Notes: a model not told the origin generated them from the letters alone. A stretch of DNA of 64,000 nt from Citrifermentans bremense R1 (GCF_000426865.1 NZ_AUGE01000002.1:310001-374000), one strand, 5' to 3'; shown: positions 43,476 to 52,603, counted from the stretch's first letter. Numbers and translations: made by a program.

Positions 43476-44416
43476 GACTCGCTCTCCTTGAGTACTTCCA
43501 GCAAGTTACGAATCGAATTCTCATGCACGCGTTCCCATGCGGCCTTGCTGCTGTTGGAATTGTGGGGAGCCAGTAAGGCTTGGGCCATATGCCTCAGAGG
43601 GCTCTCCGGGGGAAGCGGCTCCGTCTCGAAGACATCCAGACCTGCGCCGGCTATCTTTCCCTGCTGCAACGCCCTCACCAGTGCGGCTTCGTCCACTATT
43701 GGCCCGCGGGCGGTGTTGACCAGGACCGCCTGCTGCTTCATCAGGTCAAAAGCCGCGTCATTCATCAGGTGACGACTGGTGGGGTTGAGGTCGCAGTTGA
43801 TGGTGACGAAATCGGATTGACGCAACAGCTCCTCCCAGGAAACCATGGTCACCCTGTGCTGCTCCAGGAATTCCTGCGGAACCTGGACCGGATCGTTGCC
43901 GAGGATGCGCATGCCGAACGCGGCGGCGCGGCGCGCGACCGCCTTCCCGACGTTCCCGACACCGATGACCCCGAGGGTGCACTCGCATAGCGAGGTCCCC
44001 GATATTTTCACCCAGTGTCCCTGCTTCATCTCGCGGTCCATCCAGGGGGTCCGCCTGGCAAAGGAGAGGATGTAGGCAAGAACTGAGTCGGCTACGGGCT
44101 CACTGAAGGCGTTCGGGGTGTTGCGGACCGCGACGTTCCTGCGGCGGCAGGCATCGAGGTCGAAGGAGTCGATCCCGGTTCCCCATTTTGAAAGCACCTT
44201 CAGGCGGGGGGCGGCTTGCAGCACCTTTTCGGTGAAACGGTCATCGCCGGCTATGACCCCGTCGATATCGCCTATCCACCTGAGCAGTTCGTCCTCGCTG
44301 AGGCGCTCGGTCACCGGGGGAAGGACGACCTCTATGCCATGCTCCGCGAAGACGGGGCGGAAACGTTCGATCTCAGGCTGCATGTAGGGAGCGGAGACGA
44401 GCACCTTCCACTTCAT
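43472..44416 (-). CDS. D-2-hydroxyacid dehydrogenase (phosphoglycerate-dehydrogenase-like)
   Basis: The 314-residue protein has the NAD loop LGVIGVGNVGKAVARRAAAF, the substrate Arg region VLVNTARGPIVDEAAL, the Glu in FETEPLPPESPL, and the catalytic His in LLAPHNSNSSKAAWER. The usual TPHIG reads APHNSN. In this setting it may oxidise a three-carbon or sugar acid precursor rather than make serine. It overlaps the cytidylyltransferase gene by 4 nt. Confidence 0.88.
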   Translation of the reverse strand: MKWKVLVSAPYMQPEIERFRPVFAEHGIEVVLPPVTERLSEDELLRWIGDIDGVIAGDDRFTEKVLQAAPRLKVLSKWGTGIDSFDLDACRRRNVAVRNTPNAFSEPVADSVLAYILSFARRTPWMDREMKQGHWVKISGTSLCECTLGVIGVGNVGKAVARRAAAFGMRILGNDPVQVPQEFLEQHRVTMVSWEELLRQSDFVTINCDLNPTSRHLMNDAAFDLMKQQAVLVNTARGPIVDEAALVRALQQGKIAGAGLDVFETEPLPPESPLRHMAQALLAPHNSNSSKAAWERVHENSIRNLLEVLKESES

Positions 44417-45099
44417 AGCCTCCCCTCCGTGTCCCTTCTTCTCTGGTACAGGATCTCGGCCACCTGGAAGTCGATATCGGTGTCGATATCGGTCGCCTCC
44501 AGGCGGTCAATCTCGAACATGAGGGGGCGCGACCCGATGCGGTTGCCGCACCTTTTCAGGCTATCGGCGCTGAAAAGGTACAGGTTGGAGTTTTCCTCGA
44601 AGATGGGGGTGAGGTCCTGGGTGCGCAGAAGTTTCTTGGGATCGTGATTGACCGGCCTTCCCTGGGCGTCCCAGAAACGGGAATGGATCGCCGTCACCGA
44701 GAAAAGGGAATCGTACTCCGGCAGGAGGTCGAAGAAGCTGTTCAGCGCACGGTTGACGGTCTCAGCGGTCAGCAGGGGGTTCGTGCTGTGGGTCTGCAGA
44801 TACCACTGAGCCTGCAGCTGGCCGACCGTGTTTACCAGGACGTCGTTCATCGAGACTTCCCCCCCCCTAAGGTGCACGGGTCGCTCAATCAGGCGAACCT
44901 GGGGGAAACTTTGCGCGGCGTCCCCGAGGATGAAGGAACTGTCGGTATCGATGACTATCTCGCTGACCAGCGGTGCAGCAAGGAGGGTCTCCACCACGTG
45001 GTGATAAAGCGGGCGTCCTGCAAAGGAACGGTAATTTTTACCCGGCACCCTTTCGCTACCCTGCCTCATGGGGAGCAGCGCCGTCACTTTCTGGGACAT
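44413..45099 (-). CDS. CMP-sugar synthase (acylneuraminate cytidylyltransferase family)
   Basis: The 228-residue protein has the CTP-binding start TALLPMRQGSERVPGKNYRS, FAGRPLYHHVVETLL, the Asp-rich VIDTDSSFI, and a C-terminal EIDRLEATDIDTDIDFQVAE metal site, all typical of NeuA/KdsB-like enzymes. It activates a sialic-acid-like or Kdo-like acid as CMP-sugar. No NeuB or NeuC homologue is in the window. It starts at the ATG at 45099. Confidence 0.87.
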   Translation of the reverse strand: MSQKVTALLPMRQGSERVPGKNYRSFAGRPLYHHVVETLLAAPLVSEIVIDTDSSFILGDAAQSFPQVRLIERPVHLRGGEVSMNDVLVNTVGQLQAQWYLQTHSTNPLLTAETVNRALNSFFDLLPEYDSLFSVTAIHSRFWDAQGRPVNHDPKKLLRTQDLTPIFEENSNLYLFSADSLKRCGNRIGSRPLMFEIDRLEATDIDTDIDFQVAEILYQRRRDTEGRL

Positions 45100-45143
45100 G
45101 TCAATTCACCTGCTTTCCTGATAATGGCGCGGGCGGGCGCGCT

Positions 45144-45233
45144 TCAGCCCCCGACACCGATAAGCCTCACCCCCGGGGCAAGTATCCGCTGCGCGGCATC
45201 CACCGGGGACGGAGACGTCGATAACTTCAGTCA
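45144..45233 (-). pseudogene. Possible internally deleted gene between GT and CMP-sugar synthase
   Basis: The ATG at 45233 overlaps the upstream GT stop in the operon manner (ATGACTGA) and opens with MTEVIDVSVP. One base out of frame, a second coding-like stretch (VDAAQRILAPGVRLIGVGG) ends in TGA at 45144-45146. The pattern suggests the two ends of a lost gene joined by a deletion. Neither end can be assigned to a family. Confidence 0.3.
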
Positions 45234-46189
45234 TAGCTGATCAGCCGCTGCTTCTCGTTGCGAAGGGGCCCCTTGCTCTTCGAGAGCCGGTTGGGGTAAT
45301 AGAATCGGCTCGCCAGTTCCGGGGGAACGAACCCCCTCTGCCTGTACCCGCGGTAGGTCCCGAAGAACTGCATCCACCTGAAGAGGATTACCCCCGCGAT
45401 TTTGCGAAAAAACGATCCTTCGTGCCAGGCATGGCAGCAGTCCGAAAGCGCGTTGCCGACGAAAAGGAGCAGGAAATCGGAGGGGGAAAAGCTCCTGTCG
45501 GGGTAAATCCGCTTGAAAGCAATCGCCTCGCGGCGGTACCTGTTGTAGATCTGGGCCGCCTTCTCCTCATGAACGTGAACGATCTCTGCCTCGGCGCAGT
45601 AGGCAATCTTCTTGCCGGCTTCGAAGAATCGCTTGGCCCACTCCAGGTCCTCAAGGCCGGTAAGATCGCGGTTGTAGTGGTGCTCCTCCCACAGCGATCT
45701 GCGGATGGCGGCGTTCGCGTTATTGCAGAAGGGGTGCCCCTGGTCCGCGAGGCTCTCCTCCGGAAACCACTTCTTGTAGATCTGCTGCTCGGAGTACCAC
45801 GCGTCGGCAGCCCCCCTTTGCTTGCCATACACCAGGGCAACCTCGGGGTCCGCAAAGGGCGCCAGAAGCCTTTCCAGCCAGTCGGTGTAGAGCGGGTAGA
45901 CGTGAGCGCTAGCGATCACGATGAACTCGTACGAGGCGTGGGAGCAGCCGAGGTTCAGCGAGTGTCCGAAGGAGAACTCTTCCGGTTGCATACGCACTAT
46001 CTTGACCGGGAACCTGCCGGCGATGGAAAGGGTCGCGTCGGTGGAGCCGGAGTCGACCACTATGATCTCCGTGTTCCTCACGCTCTGAGCCACGAGACCG
46101 GCAAGAAGTTTGCCGATATGCCTCTCCTCGTTGTAGCACCTGATCACTACCGAACAGCCCTGGCTCTTCACGTTGCTTGCATCACCCAT
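45227..46189 (-). CDS. Family 2 glycosyltransferase (rhamnosyltransferase-like)
   Basis: The 320-residue GT-A protein has CSVVIRCYNEERHIGKLLAG, TEIIVVDSGSTDATLSIA, FVIASAHVYPLYTDWLERLL and a C-terminal acceptor segment DLTGLEDLEWAKRF. The SFGHSLNLGC phrase occurs in a GT2 subgroup that adds rhamnose-like sugars. The start at 46189 has GGGG eight bases upstream; an ATG at 46222 that overlaps the upstream stop is the alternative. Confidence 0.87.
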   Translation of the reverse strand: MGDASNVKSQGCSVVIRCYNEERHIGKLLAGLVAQSVRNTEIIVVDSGSTDATLSIAGRFPVKIVRMQPEEFSFGHSLNLGCSHASYEFIVIASAHVYPLYTDWLERLLAPFADPEVALVYGKQRGAADAWYSEQQIYKKWFPEESLADQGHPFCNNANAAIRRSLWEEHHYNRDLTGLEDLEWAKRFFEAGKKIAYCAEAEIVHVHEEKAAQIYNRYRREAIAFKRIYPDRSFSPSDFLLLFVGNALSDCCHAWHEGSFFRKIAGVILFRWMQFFGTYRGYRQRGFVPPELASRFYYPNRLSKSKGPLRNEKQRLISYD

Positions 46190-46218
46190 CTTTGCAACCC
46201 CACTCCCTTTTGCCCCAG

Positions 46219-47103
46219 TCATGCTCCATGGCAGATGGAGCGCAGAGCGTGATACACCTTGTACAGCAGTAAACGAACCCTTTGCGCACGCGGCACGATC
46301 TGCCGGCACAGCGCGAGGTAGACGGTGAAGGCGGCTTTAGCCATCCCCCCCACGGGACGCTTCCTCAGTTCAGTGGAGATGGAGTGGCAACCGAACCGGC
46401 GACCTGCGCCGTACTTCGCGGCGAGCTGGGCCAGGCTTGCCGGGGCGGGAGGGTCGCAATCGAACCGGATCTTCTGCATGAGCAGCGGGCTCCTGTCGAA
46501 AGCCGCCAGGTACTCTTCGAGATGGCAGCGGTTGAGGCTGTCGTCGAAATAGACCCACTGCACTATCGGCTCGATGAGTTCCTCGGTTGTCGGGCCTGAC
46601 CGCAGGTAATCGCGCATCTCGTCGGCGCCCCACAGAAGGTGTGCGTAATCCGGAATCGGGTTTTTCCCCGGCTTCCAAAAGCGCGCCTCCTTGTTGCCAA
46701 CCACGGCAAAGACATGGTGACCGCGCGCGCTGGACCAGATCGGGGAGAACTCGGTATGAAAGACGCCTCCCGGCCGCAGCACGCGCTCCACCTCCGACAG
46801 AAAGAGGTCGAGTCCCTGGACGTGCTCCATAGTGGCCACTGCGAAAACAACGTCGAAGGAGCATTCCCCAAAGGGGAGCGCCCTTCCGTCCGCTCGAAGC
46901 AGGGACACGTTGCTCGGGAGCTCCCCCGCGGGGGCGGGAAAGCTCTCGGAGGGGTTGATGCCGACCACCCTGGCCCCGCTCAGCTCGGCAAGGGCGCAGG
47001 CGACCTCGCCGCCGATGTCGCTGCCTATTTCCAGGATGTCGCGGGTCCCCCGCGGCAGCAGGCGCATCACCTTTTGCACTGTGTCGTTTTGGTACGGGAG
47101 CAT
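46219..47103 (-). CDS. Class I SAM-dependent methyltransferase
   Basis: The 294-residue protein has ILEIGSDIGGEVACALAELS (motif I, variant), ARVVGINPSESF, ADGRALPFGECSFDVVFAVA and MEHVQGLDLFLSEVERVLRP, with a C-terminal arm of about 100 residues containing basic helices that may touch the membrane. The target is unknown. The ATG at 47103 follows AGGGG and touches the radical SAM gene's stop. Confidence 0.87.
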   Translation of the reverse strand: MLPYQNDTVQKVMRLLPRGTRDILEIGSDIGGEVACALAELSGARVVGINPSESFPAPAGELPSNVSLLRADGRALPFGECSFDVVFAVATMEHVQGLDLFLSEVERVLRPGGVFHTEFSPIWSSARGHHVFAVVGNKEARFWKPGKNPIPDYAHLLWGADEMRDYLRSGPTTEELIEPIVQWVYFDDSLNRCHLEEYLAAFDRSPLLMQKIRFDCDPPAPASLAQLAAKYGAGRRFGCHSISTELRKRPVGGMAKAAFTVYLALCRQIVPRAQRVRLLLYKVYHALRSICHGA

Positions 47104-48114
47104 CTAAAACCCCTGGTCGATGGGCTGCTCGTTCTCCCGGCCGGCGAGGCAGACGGGGCAAACGGGATTTTCGAAACTCCCGGTCTGGAACTCGCCCTGC
47201 AGCCTCTTCGCGCGCGGCCCCTTCAAAATGCGGGCGCGGCTCTCCTCGAGCAGGTTTCCAAGCTTCGCGTGCAGGTGGATCCTCGGGCAGGCCGAGACGT
47301 CTCCATTACTGGAGATGTAGAGCTGCTGCCACGCGGCACGGCACGACTTTGGTTGCGGCGCGTCCAGATACCTGGGAACGCTGAATTCCATCCCGAAGGA
47401 ACGGGCTTTCTCCTCCGCCGCGTCGATGATGCGGTTGGCAGCCCGCTTGTCCCTGACGGACTCGTCCGAGAGGTCAAGCCCCTTGTTCAGGATCAGGTGA
47501 CGCCCGACGATGTTCTCGATGCCGACCGACCGGGCCAGCTCGACAAATGCCGGCAGTTCGCAGAGGTTCGACTCAACAAGCGTGAGGTTCGCCGAGATCC
47601 GGGGATACCGGCTGCCGCGCGCCTGCTTCAGCTCGGAAAGCATCTTCAGGTTGGCCAGGACCTTGTCGAAGCTTCCCCCCTTGCGGAGCTTCTCATAGGT
47701 CTCCTTGCCGGCTTCCCCGATGCTCACCACAAAGTCGTTCAACTGCGCGTCGATGAGGGCAGCGGCGATTTCCCCGGTGAGGATGTTGCCGTTCGTATAA
47801 ATGGCGGTGCAGGGGATGCCGTGCCTGCCGACGGTCCTGACGATCTCCGCCGCGTCCTTCGCTATGGAATATTCCCAGGCGCAGGAAAGCTGCAGAGCGC
47901 TGATTCGCTTGTCGAGCTTTCCCAGTATCAGGTCGAGTTGACCGGGGGGCATGCAGACGACCTTGTCGTTTTCCCTGCTGCAAAACGAGCACCTGAGGTT
48001 GCACCCGTTGGTGGTGTCGATCAGGACGTTGTATTTCTGCCTGGCGAAAGGACGCAAGGTGCGGACCATGCCGCATCCTTGCACAAGCGCTCTGGTCAAG
48101 ACGCTGGCAGGCAA
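47104..48114 (-). CDS. Radical SAM enzyme with C-terminal Fe-S cysteines
   Basis: The 336-residue protein has the radical SAM cluster motif CNLRCSFC near residue 38, the GG-like region ISALQLSCAWEYS (degenerate), and a C-terminal SPASM/twitch-like set of cysteines (CRAAW, VSACPRI, NPVCPVCLAG). It likely carries out a radical modification, such as epimerisation or dehydrogenation of a sugar, or of a peptide. It is given from TTG 48114; the ATG at 48069 with AAGGA six bases upstream is an equally good start. Confidence 0.82.
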   Translation of the reverse strand: MPASVLTRALVQGCGMVRTLRPFARQKYNVLIDTTNGCNLRCSFCSRENDKVVCMPPGQLDLILGKLDKRISALQLSCAWEYSIAKDAAEIVRTVGRHGIPCTAIYTNGNILTGEIAAALIDAQLNDFVVSIGEAGKETYEKLRKGGSFDKVLANLKMLSELKQARGSRYPRISANLTLVESNLCELPAFVELARSVGIENIVGRHLILNKGLDLSDESVRDKRAANRIIDAAEEKARSFGMEFSVPRYLDAPQPKSCRAAWQQLYISSNGDVSACPRIHLHAKLGNLLEESRARILKGPRAKRLQGEFQTGSFENPVCPVCLAGRENEQPIDQGF

Positions 48115-48117
48115 AAG

Positions 48118-48882
48118 CTACGCCCCCTTCACAAAGATGCAGTGGATCTGGTCGTGGCTCTCTACCATCTGAACCGTACGGTAACCAAAAGATTGCACCA
48201 GTTCCATCACCTCATCGGGTGAAGAGCCGAAGTTGCCGAGGAATTGGGGATGAACCTCCATGAAGATGACGCGGGGAGCTTGGGTCGAGCGAAGCAGTCC
48301 CTGCATCCCCCTGAGAGCAAGGATCTCCGCTCCCTCGATGTCAATCTTGACCAGGTCCGGTGCGCGAATCTCCCCCCTCTTCAGAGCGTCATCTATGGTG
48401 TCGGTCTGGACCACCTCCCGTCCCCGTTCTCCCACCTTCCTCAAGCTGGGCGAGTTGCCGCCGGCGCCGTCGGTAAAAAGCTCGGCCTCTCCCGCCGTGT
48501 CCGAGACCGCCCACGGTACGACCGTTACCTGGTCCAGTTCGTTGAGACGGAGGTTCTTCTTAAGCCGCGACCGGTAGTAGGGGTCAGGCTCAAAGGCGTA
48601 GACGTCGGCGCCCAGCTTCGCGGCGTGGACGGTCACCAGGCCGACGCAGGCGCCGATGTCCAGAAGCGTCCGCCCCGGCTGCACCTGTTCCAGTATCTGG
48701 CGGGTAAAGGCCTCCTCGCCGCCGAAATCCTCGATGCGGTGGGCCTCGACCCCGTTCGAGACCTCGAACAATACTCCATCCGGAACGAAGTCGGTAAGGG
48801 TCGTGACCCGTGGGTAGCCGCCGCTGTCATTATTTTTTATGCGAAGCAGCAGTAAAAGCCTGTCAACCAGCATGGTCACCAT
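48118..48882 (-). CDS. FkbM-family methyltransferase
   Basis: The 254-residue protein has TLLDIGACVGLVTVHAAKLG (motif I), VYAFEPDPYYRSRLKKNL, and the FkbM element DLVKIDIEGAEILALRGMQG, followed by IFMEVHPQFL. It should O-methylate a sugar hydroxyl. It starts one base after the stop of the upstream gene and is three bases from the radical SAM gene. Confidence 0.9.
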   Translation of the reverse strand: MVTMLVDRLLLLLRIKNNDSGGYPRVTTLTDFVPDGVLFEVSNGVEAHRIEDFGGEEAFTRQILEQVQPGRTLLDIGACVGLVTVHAAKLGADVYAFEPDPYYRSRLKKNLRLNELDQVTVVPWAVSDTAGEAELFTDGAGGNSPSLRKVGERGREVVQTDTIDDALKRGEIRAPDLVKIDIEGAEILALRGMQGLLRSTQAPRVIFMEVHPQFLGNFGSSPDEVMELVQSFGYRTVQMVESHDQIHCIFVKGA

Positions 48883-48883
48883 C

Positions 48884-49720
48884 TTATGACTTTCTCCATA
48901 CGCCGCAAAGCACCCCCTCGATGTGTGTCTCGTTGGTCGCTTGAGCGTCTTCCATAGGGATTTTGCGCCAGGTAGCCTGTCCCGGCAGCTCCGGGATCGA
49001 ATAGGCAGGCACCGGTTTCAGGACCCTCGCCGGGGCCGGGAAAAGGCGCGCCGCGATCCGTCCCCTGGTCTGCGGCGGGGGGGCGCAGAGGTTCTGGTAA
49101 TGGGCGTACTGGTACTCGTAGTAGTCGAGCCTCACCGGTTGTGCCAGCCCGTTGAACCTCCCGATCGACTCCCCGGTGTAGGTCCGTGCCGAGCCGAGCA
49201 CGACCTTATCGTCGAGGCCGAAGGGGAAGGTCATCACGATGAGGCCGCCCGGGGCAAGGACCCGCAAAAGCTCCTTGAAAGCATTCAGGTCCCCCTCCGG
49301 GTCGACCTCGGGCTTTTGTTCCGCCACCACCTGCGGGTCGGCGAGGCCTATGTGCTCGATCACGCTCACTGCCAGGATTCGGTCGAAGCTGTCGCTTTGG
49401 AAGGGAAGGTCCCTAAGATCGGCGCGGTGGAAAGTGACGTTCTCAAAGGGGGCGTACGGTTCGTCGTAATCGGTAGCGTGGACTTCGATGGGAAGCTGCT
49501 CCAACCAAAGGTGCCAGGCCTTGTCCGCCTTCACCGTCCCTACGTCCAGCACCTTCGTCCCCCCGGCAAGCTGCCAGGCGGCGAAGGGGTATTCGACGCA
49601 GCGGCTGTGCAGCAGGTCGACGGGACGATGAAACAGCGGATTGGGCTTCACGTTGCCGGCGGCGTCCAGTTCGTAGATAGGCACGGTGACCTGACCCGCG
49701 TTGCAGTTTACTCCGGCCAC
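48884..49720 (-). CDS. Class I SAM-dependent methyltransferase
   Basis: The 278-residue protein has KVLDVGTVKADKAWHLWL (motif I lacks the usual glycine loop), VHATDYDEPYAPF, and SDSFDRILAVSVIEHIGLAD with a typical post-II motif. It starts at GTG 49720, which overlaps the wzt stop as TAGTG and has AAAGGAG eight bases upstream; the GTG at 49753 is less likely. Confidence 0.83.
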   Translation of the reverse strand: MAGVNCNAGQVTVPIYELDAAGNVKPNPLFHRPVDLLHSRCVEYPFAAWQLAGGTKVLDVGTVKADKAWHLWLEQLPIEVHATDYDEPYAPFENVTFHRADLRDLPFQSDSFDRILAVSVIEHIGLADPQVVAEQKPEVDPEGDLNAFKELLRVLAPGGLIVMTFPFGLDDKVVLGSARTYTGESIGRFNGLAQPVRLDYYEYQYAHYQNLCAPPPQTRGRIAARLFPAPARVLKPVPAYSIPELPGQATWRKIPMEDAQATNETHIEGVLCGVWRKS

Positions 49721-51018
49721 TAGACGGGCTCCTTTATCATCTCGGTTGTCCACTCCAAGGGGACGGCTATAACGCCGGGCCGCTTGTCGGCATAGCTCAA
49801 GAGGGACGAGGGACGGGAATGCAGCTCCACCCCGAAGGCAAGGACGTCCTCCAGCCGCTGGTAGGTGCAGGTGTTCACTATCCCGGTACTCGTGGTTATG
49901 GAGTAGGAGCCTGACTTAAAGAGCGGGGACGGGAGCTTTATGCGCGACCGGTACAGCCCCTTAGGGCGGCTGGCGCGGCGGTCGAGAACCGTATCCGTGT
50001 CGAAGGAGAGGAAAAGTGTGGCGCCGTTTCGCTTCAGCTCGAAGTTCACCACCACGTCGGAGAGTTCCTGAAAGACACGGTACTCGAACTCCAGACAGAT
50101 CGGGTCGAAGACGTCAAAGCTCCCGGTCGGCTCCCCATTCTGATTGACGACCCGCCCAGACACGATCTGTAATTTAAGCGACGGGTCCTCCTCTTGCTGA
50201 AAGGAGATGGAGTCGGGCCGAGTTCCGACTGCGTTCAGGTATTGTTCTATCGCTGCGCCGCTTTCCCCCTCAAAGGCGATACGGCCGGCGTCGAGCACGA
50301 GGCAACGATTGCAAAGGGCACGCACCATGTCCATCTGGTGGCTCACGAACAGCACGGTCCTTCCCTGCCTGCCAACCGCCTGCATCTTGCCAAGGCACTT
50401 CTTCTGAAACATCGCGTCCCCTACCGCCAGCACCTCGTCCACGATCAATATCTCCGGCTCGAGGTGTGCTGCCACTGCGAAGGCGAGGCGCACGTACATC
50501 CCGGAGGAGTAGCGTTTGACCGGGGTGTCGATGAACTTCTCGATCTCAGCGAAAGCGATGATCTCGTCCAGTCTGCTCCGTATGTCGGCCTTGCTCATGC
50601 CGAGGATGGCGCCGTTTAAAAAGACGTTCTCGCGGCCGGAAAGCTCGGGATGGAACCCGGTGCCTACCTCGAGAAGGCTGGCAATGCGCCCCTTGAAACG
50701 AACTTCGCCGCGGCTAGGCGCCGTCACCTGGGAGAGGATCTTCAGCAGGGTCGACTTCCCTGCGCCGTTACGCCCCACGATGCCGAGAACTTCCCCCTGC
50801 TCTACCCGGAAGGCGACCTCCCGGAGGGCCCAGAAGCGGTCGCAACCGGAGCCGCCAGCGCAGGCAGTGCTGCCGGCGTAGAGGGGCGCGTTGGGATCCT
50901 CGCGGCGACGCAGCCTCGCCCACCAACTTTGCAGGTCGCGCGACAGGGAGTGGTGGCTGATGCTACCCAGCCGGTACTCTTTCCAGAGGTTCTCAACCTC
51001 GATGACGGTATCACTCAT
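49720..51018 (-). CDS. wzt: Polysaccharide ABC exporter ATP-binding subunit with C-terminal domain
   Basis: The 432-residue protein has Walker A GIVGRNGAGKSTLL, the signature YSSGMYVRLAFAVA, and Walker B PEILIVDEVLAVGDAMF in its first 260 residues, then a C-terminal beta-sandwich domain of about 150 residues (KLQIVSGRVVNQNGEPTGSF to GVIAVPLEW). In Wzt of O-antigen systems this domain recognises the capped non-reducing end of the chain. The ATG at 51018 overlaps the wzm stop (TGATG). Confidence 0.93.
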   Translation of the reverse strand: MSDTVIEVENLWKEYRLGSISHHSLSRDLQSWWARLRRREDPNAPLYAGSTACAGGSGCDRFWALREVAFRVEQGEVLGIVGRNGAGKSTLLKILSQVTAPSRGEVRFKGRIASLLEVGTGFHPELSGRENVFLNGAILGMSKADIRSRLDEIIAFAEIEKFIDTPVKRYSSGMYVRLAFAVAAHLEPEILIVDEVLAVGDAMFQKKCLGKMQAVGRQGRTVLFVSHQMDMVRALCNRCLVLDAGRIAFEGESGAAIEQYLNAVGTRPDSISFQQEEDPSLKLQIVSGRVVNQNGEPTGSFDVFDPICLEFEYRVFQELSDVVVNFELKRNGATLFLSFDTDTVLDRRASRPKGLYRSRIKLPSPLFKSGSYSITTSTGIVNTCTYQRLEDVLAFGVELHSRPSSLLSYADKRPGVIAVPLEWTTEMIKEPV

Positions 51019-51881
51019 CAAACGGTATCCATGAACGATTTTTCCACCCGGTTGAACAGCACCACCCCCGCCAGGAGGACGGCTACCGTCAAGACGAGGC
51101 TGGCGAGCCAGCTGTGGAGGTCGAAGGAACCTGTGCCGAGAAAGGCATGACGGAACACTTCGATGAGGGGCGCCATGGGGTTCAGTAACAGAAGCCAGCG
51201 CCATTTTTCCGGGAAGGCGGAGGCCGGGTACACCACCGGGGTGGCGAACATCCAAAGCTGCATCCCGAAACCGACCAGGTGCGAAAGGTCCCGGTATCTG
51301 ATGGTCATGGAGGAGACCACAATGCCGCAGCCAAGTCCTAGCGCTGCCATCTGGAGCACCAAAAGCGGCAAAAGCACCATCCCCTGCGGTTCCGCCCAGA
51401 GATGACCCGAGCGATAGTAAACCAAAACGGCCAAAAACAGAAGGAATTGTATCCCGAAGGCAACGAGGTTACTGATAACCACGGAGATGGGGACGGTGAG
51501 CCTTGGGAAGTAGACCTTGCCGAAGACATGGGCATTGCCGACGAAGGTGTTCGAAGTGCTGACCAGACAGTCGGCGAAGTATTTCCAGCAGATGAGGCCA
51601 GAGAGGTAGAAAAGAAAAGGGGGTGCGCCGTCGGTCGGTATCCTGGCGACTTTTCCGAAGATGACGGTGAACACGAAGGTGGTCATGAGCGGCTGCAGCA
51701 GAAACCAGAGCGGACCCAGGATGGTCTGCTTGTAGATCGCCACGAAATCGCGCCAGACAAAAAGCGCTATCAGGTCCCTGTACTTCCATATCTCTGCGGG
51801 ACGGAGGTCGAACCACCCGTTACGCGCAGAGATGACCTTGTCCCATCGGGCGGCACAGGCCCTTTTCGGTTCATCTATCAT
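51018..51881 (-). CDS. wzm: Polysaccharide ABC exporter permease
   Basis: The 287-residue ABC-2 permease has six hydrophobic segments and the Wzm-type core FVWRDFVAIYKQTILGPLWF and PLMTTFVFTVIFGKVARIPT. With Wzt it exports the lipid-linked glycan across the inner membrane. The ATG at 51881 overlaps the upstream GT by 11 nt. Confidence 0.94.
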   Translation of the reverse strand: MIDEPKRACAARWDKVISARNGWFDLRPAEIWKYRDLIALFVWRDFVAIYKQTILGPLWFLLQPLMTTFVFTVIFGKVARIPTDGAPPFLFYLSGLICWKYFADCLVSTSNTFVGNAHVFGKVYFPRLTVPISVVISNLVAFGIQFLLFLAVLVYYRSGHLWAEPQGMVLLPLLVLQMAALGLGCGIVVSSMTIRYRDLSHLVGFGMQLWMFATPVVYPASAFPEKWRWLLLLNPMAPLIEVFRHAFLGTGSFDLHSWLASLVLTVAVLLAGVVLFNRVEKSFMDTV

Positions 51882-52599
51882 CGCTCTTCCTGTATGACAC
51901 GGGGCGCATATTTTTCAAAAAGGGAAAGATCCTCGAGCAAAGATAAGCCGAGAGCGCGACAACTACCCATAAAGGCCCGAAGTTCTTTGCGATCACCCTG
52001 AGCGATTCCCCGTAAGGCTGCCGATCGCTCACACCGCCAGGGCGGGCGTAGCAAAGAAAGCCGGAACTGTACAAAAATCGCGCCCCACCCTTCCAGAGCC
52101 TCTGGTTCACGTCGAAGTCGGCGTACACCGGGAAAGCCACGTCGAAGGGAGGCGCTGGGTGCAAAGCCTTCTGCACCAGCAAGGCCTGGTGATGCATAGT
52201 GTTGTAAAGTTTCAAATGCAAGTCGCATCTCGGCGTGAAAACAGCCTCCTCCCCCATCAGAACCTTACCGTAAATCACATCGGCGTTTTTGAATTCCTCA
52301 TCGCCGGGAAGGGATACGATGCGGTCCCCCGCTCCCAGGAATAGAACGAAGCTGTCGTCGTCTGCGGCCTCCCACCCCTTGTTCATGGCGTGGTAGATCC
52401 CGGCGTCCGGCTCGCTGACCCAGTAACGAAGCCGGTCGGCGTGGCGACGGATGATGTCGATGCTGCCGTCGGCGGAGCCGCCGTCGATGACGACGTATTC
52501 CAAGTCCCGGTGCTTCTTTTGCTCCAGGACGTTGAGCATGGTCTCTTCAAGAAGGCCAGCGTCATTACGAACCACGGTTATGACGGAGATGCGCGCCAC
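51871..52599 (-). CDS. Family 2 glycosyltransferase
   Basis: The 242-residue GT-A protein has ISVITVVRNDAGLLEETMLN, EYVVIDGGSADGSIDIIRRH, and YHAMNKGWEAADDDSFVLFL. It belongs to the WcaA-type group, like the proteins at 33491 and 41075. A hydrophobic stretch near the C-terminus may be a membrane anchor. It starts at GTG 52599, five bases after the next gene's stop. Confidence 0.88.
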   Translation of the reverse strand: MARISVITVVRNDAGLLEETMLNVLEQKKHRDLEYVVIDGGSADGSIDIIRRHADRLRYWVSEPDAGIYHAMNKGWEAADDDSFVLFLGAGDRIVSLPGDEEFKNADVIYGKVLMGEEAVFTPRCDLHLKLYNTMHHQALLVQKALHPAPPFDVAFPVYADFDVNQRLWKGGARFLYSSGFLCYARPGGVSDRQPYGESLRVIAKNFGPLWVVVALSAYLCSRIFPFLKNMRPVSYRKSDDR

Positions 52600-52603
52600 G
52601 AGG

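Noticed and set aside
46639-48222. 527-residue ORF on the plus strand
   Set aside because: It lies antisense to the methyltransferase, radical SAM and FkbM genes, has low-complexity composition typical of a high-G+C shadow frame, and shows no recognisable motif.
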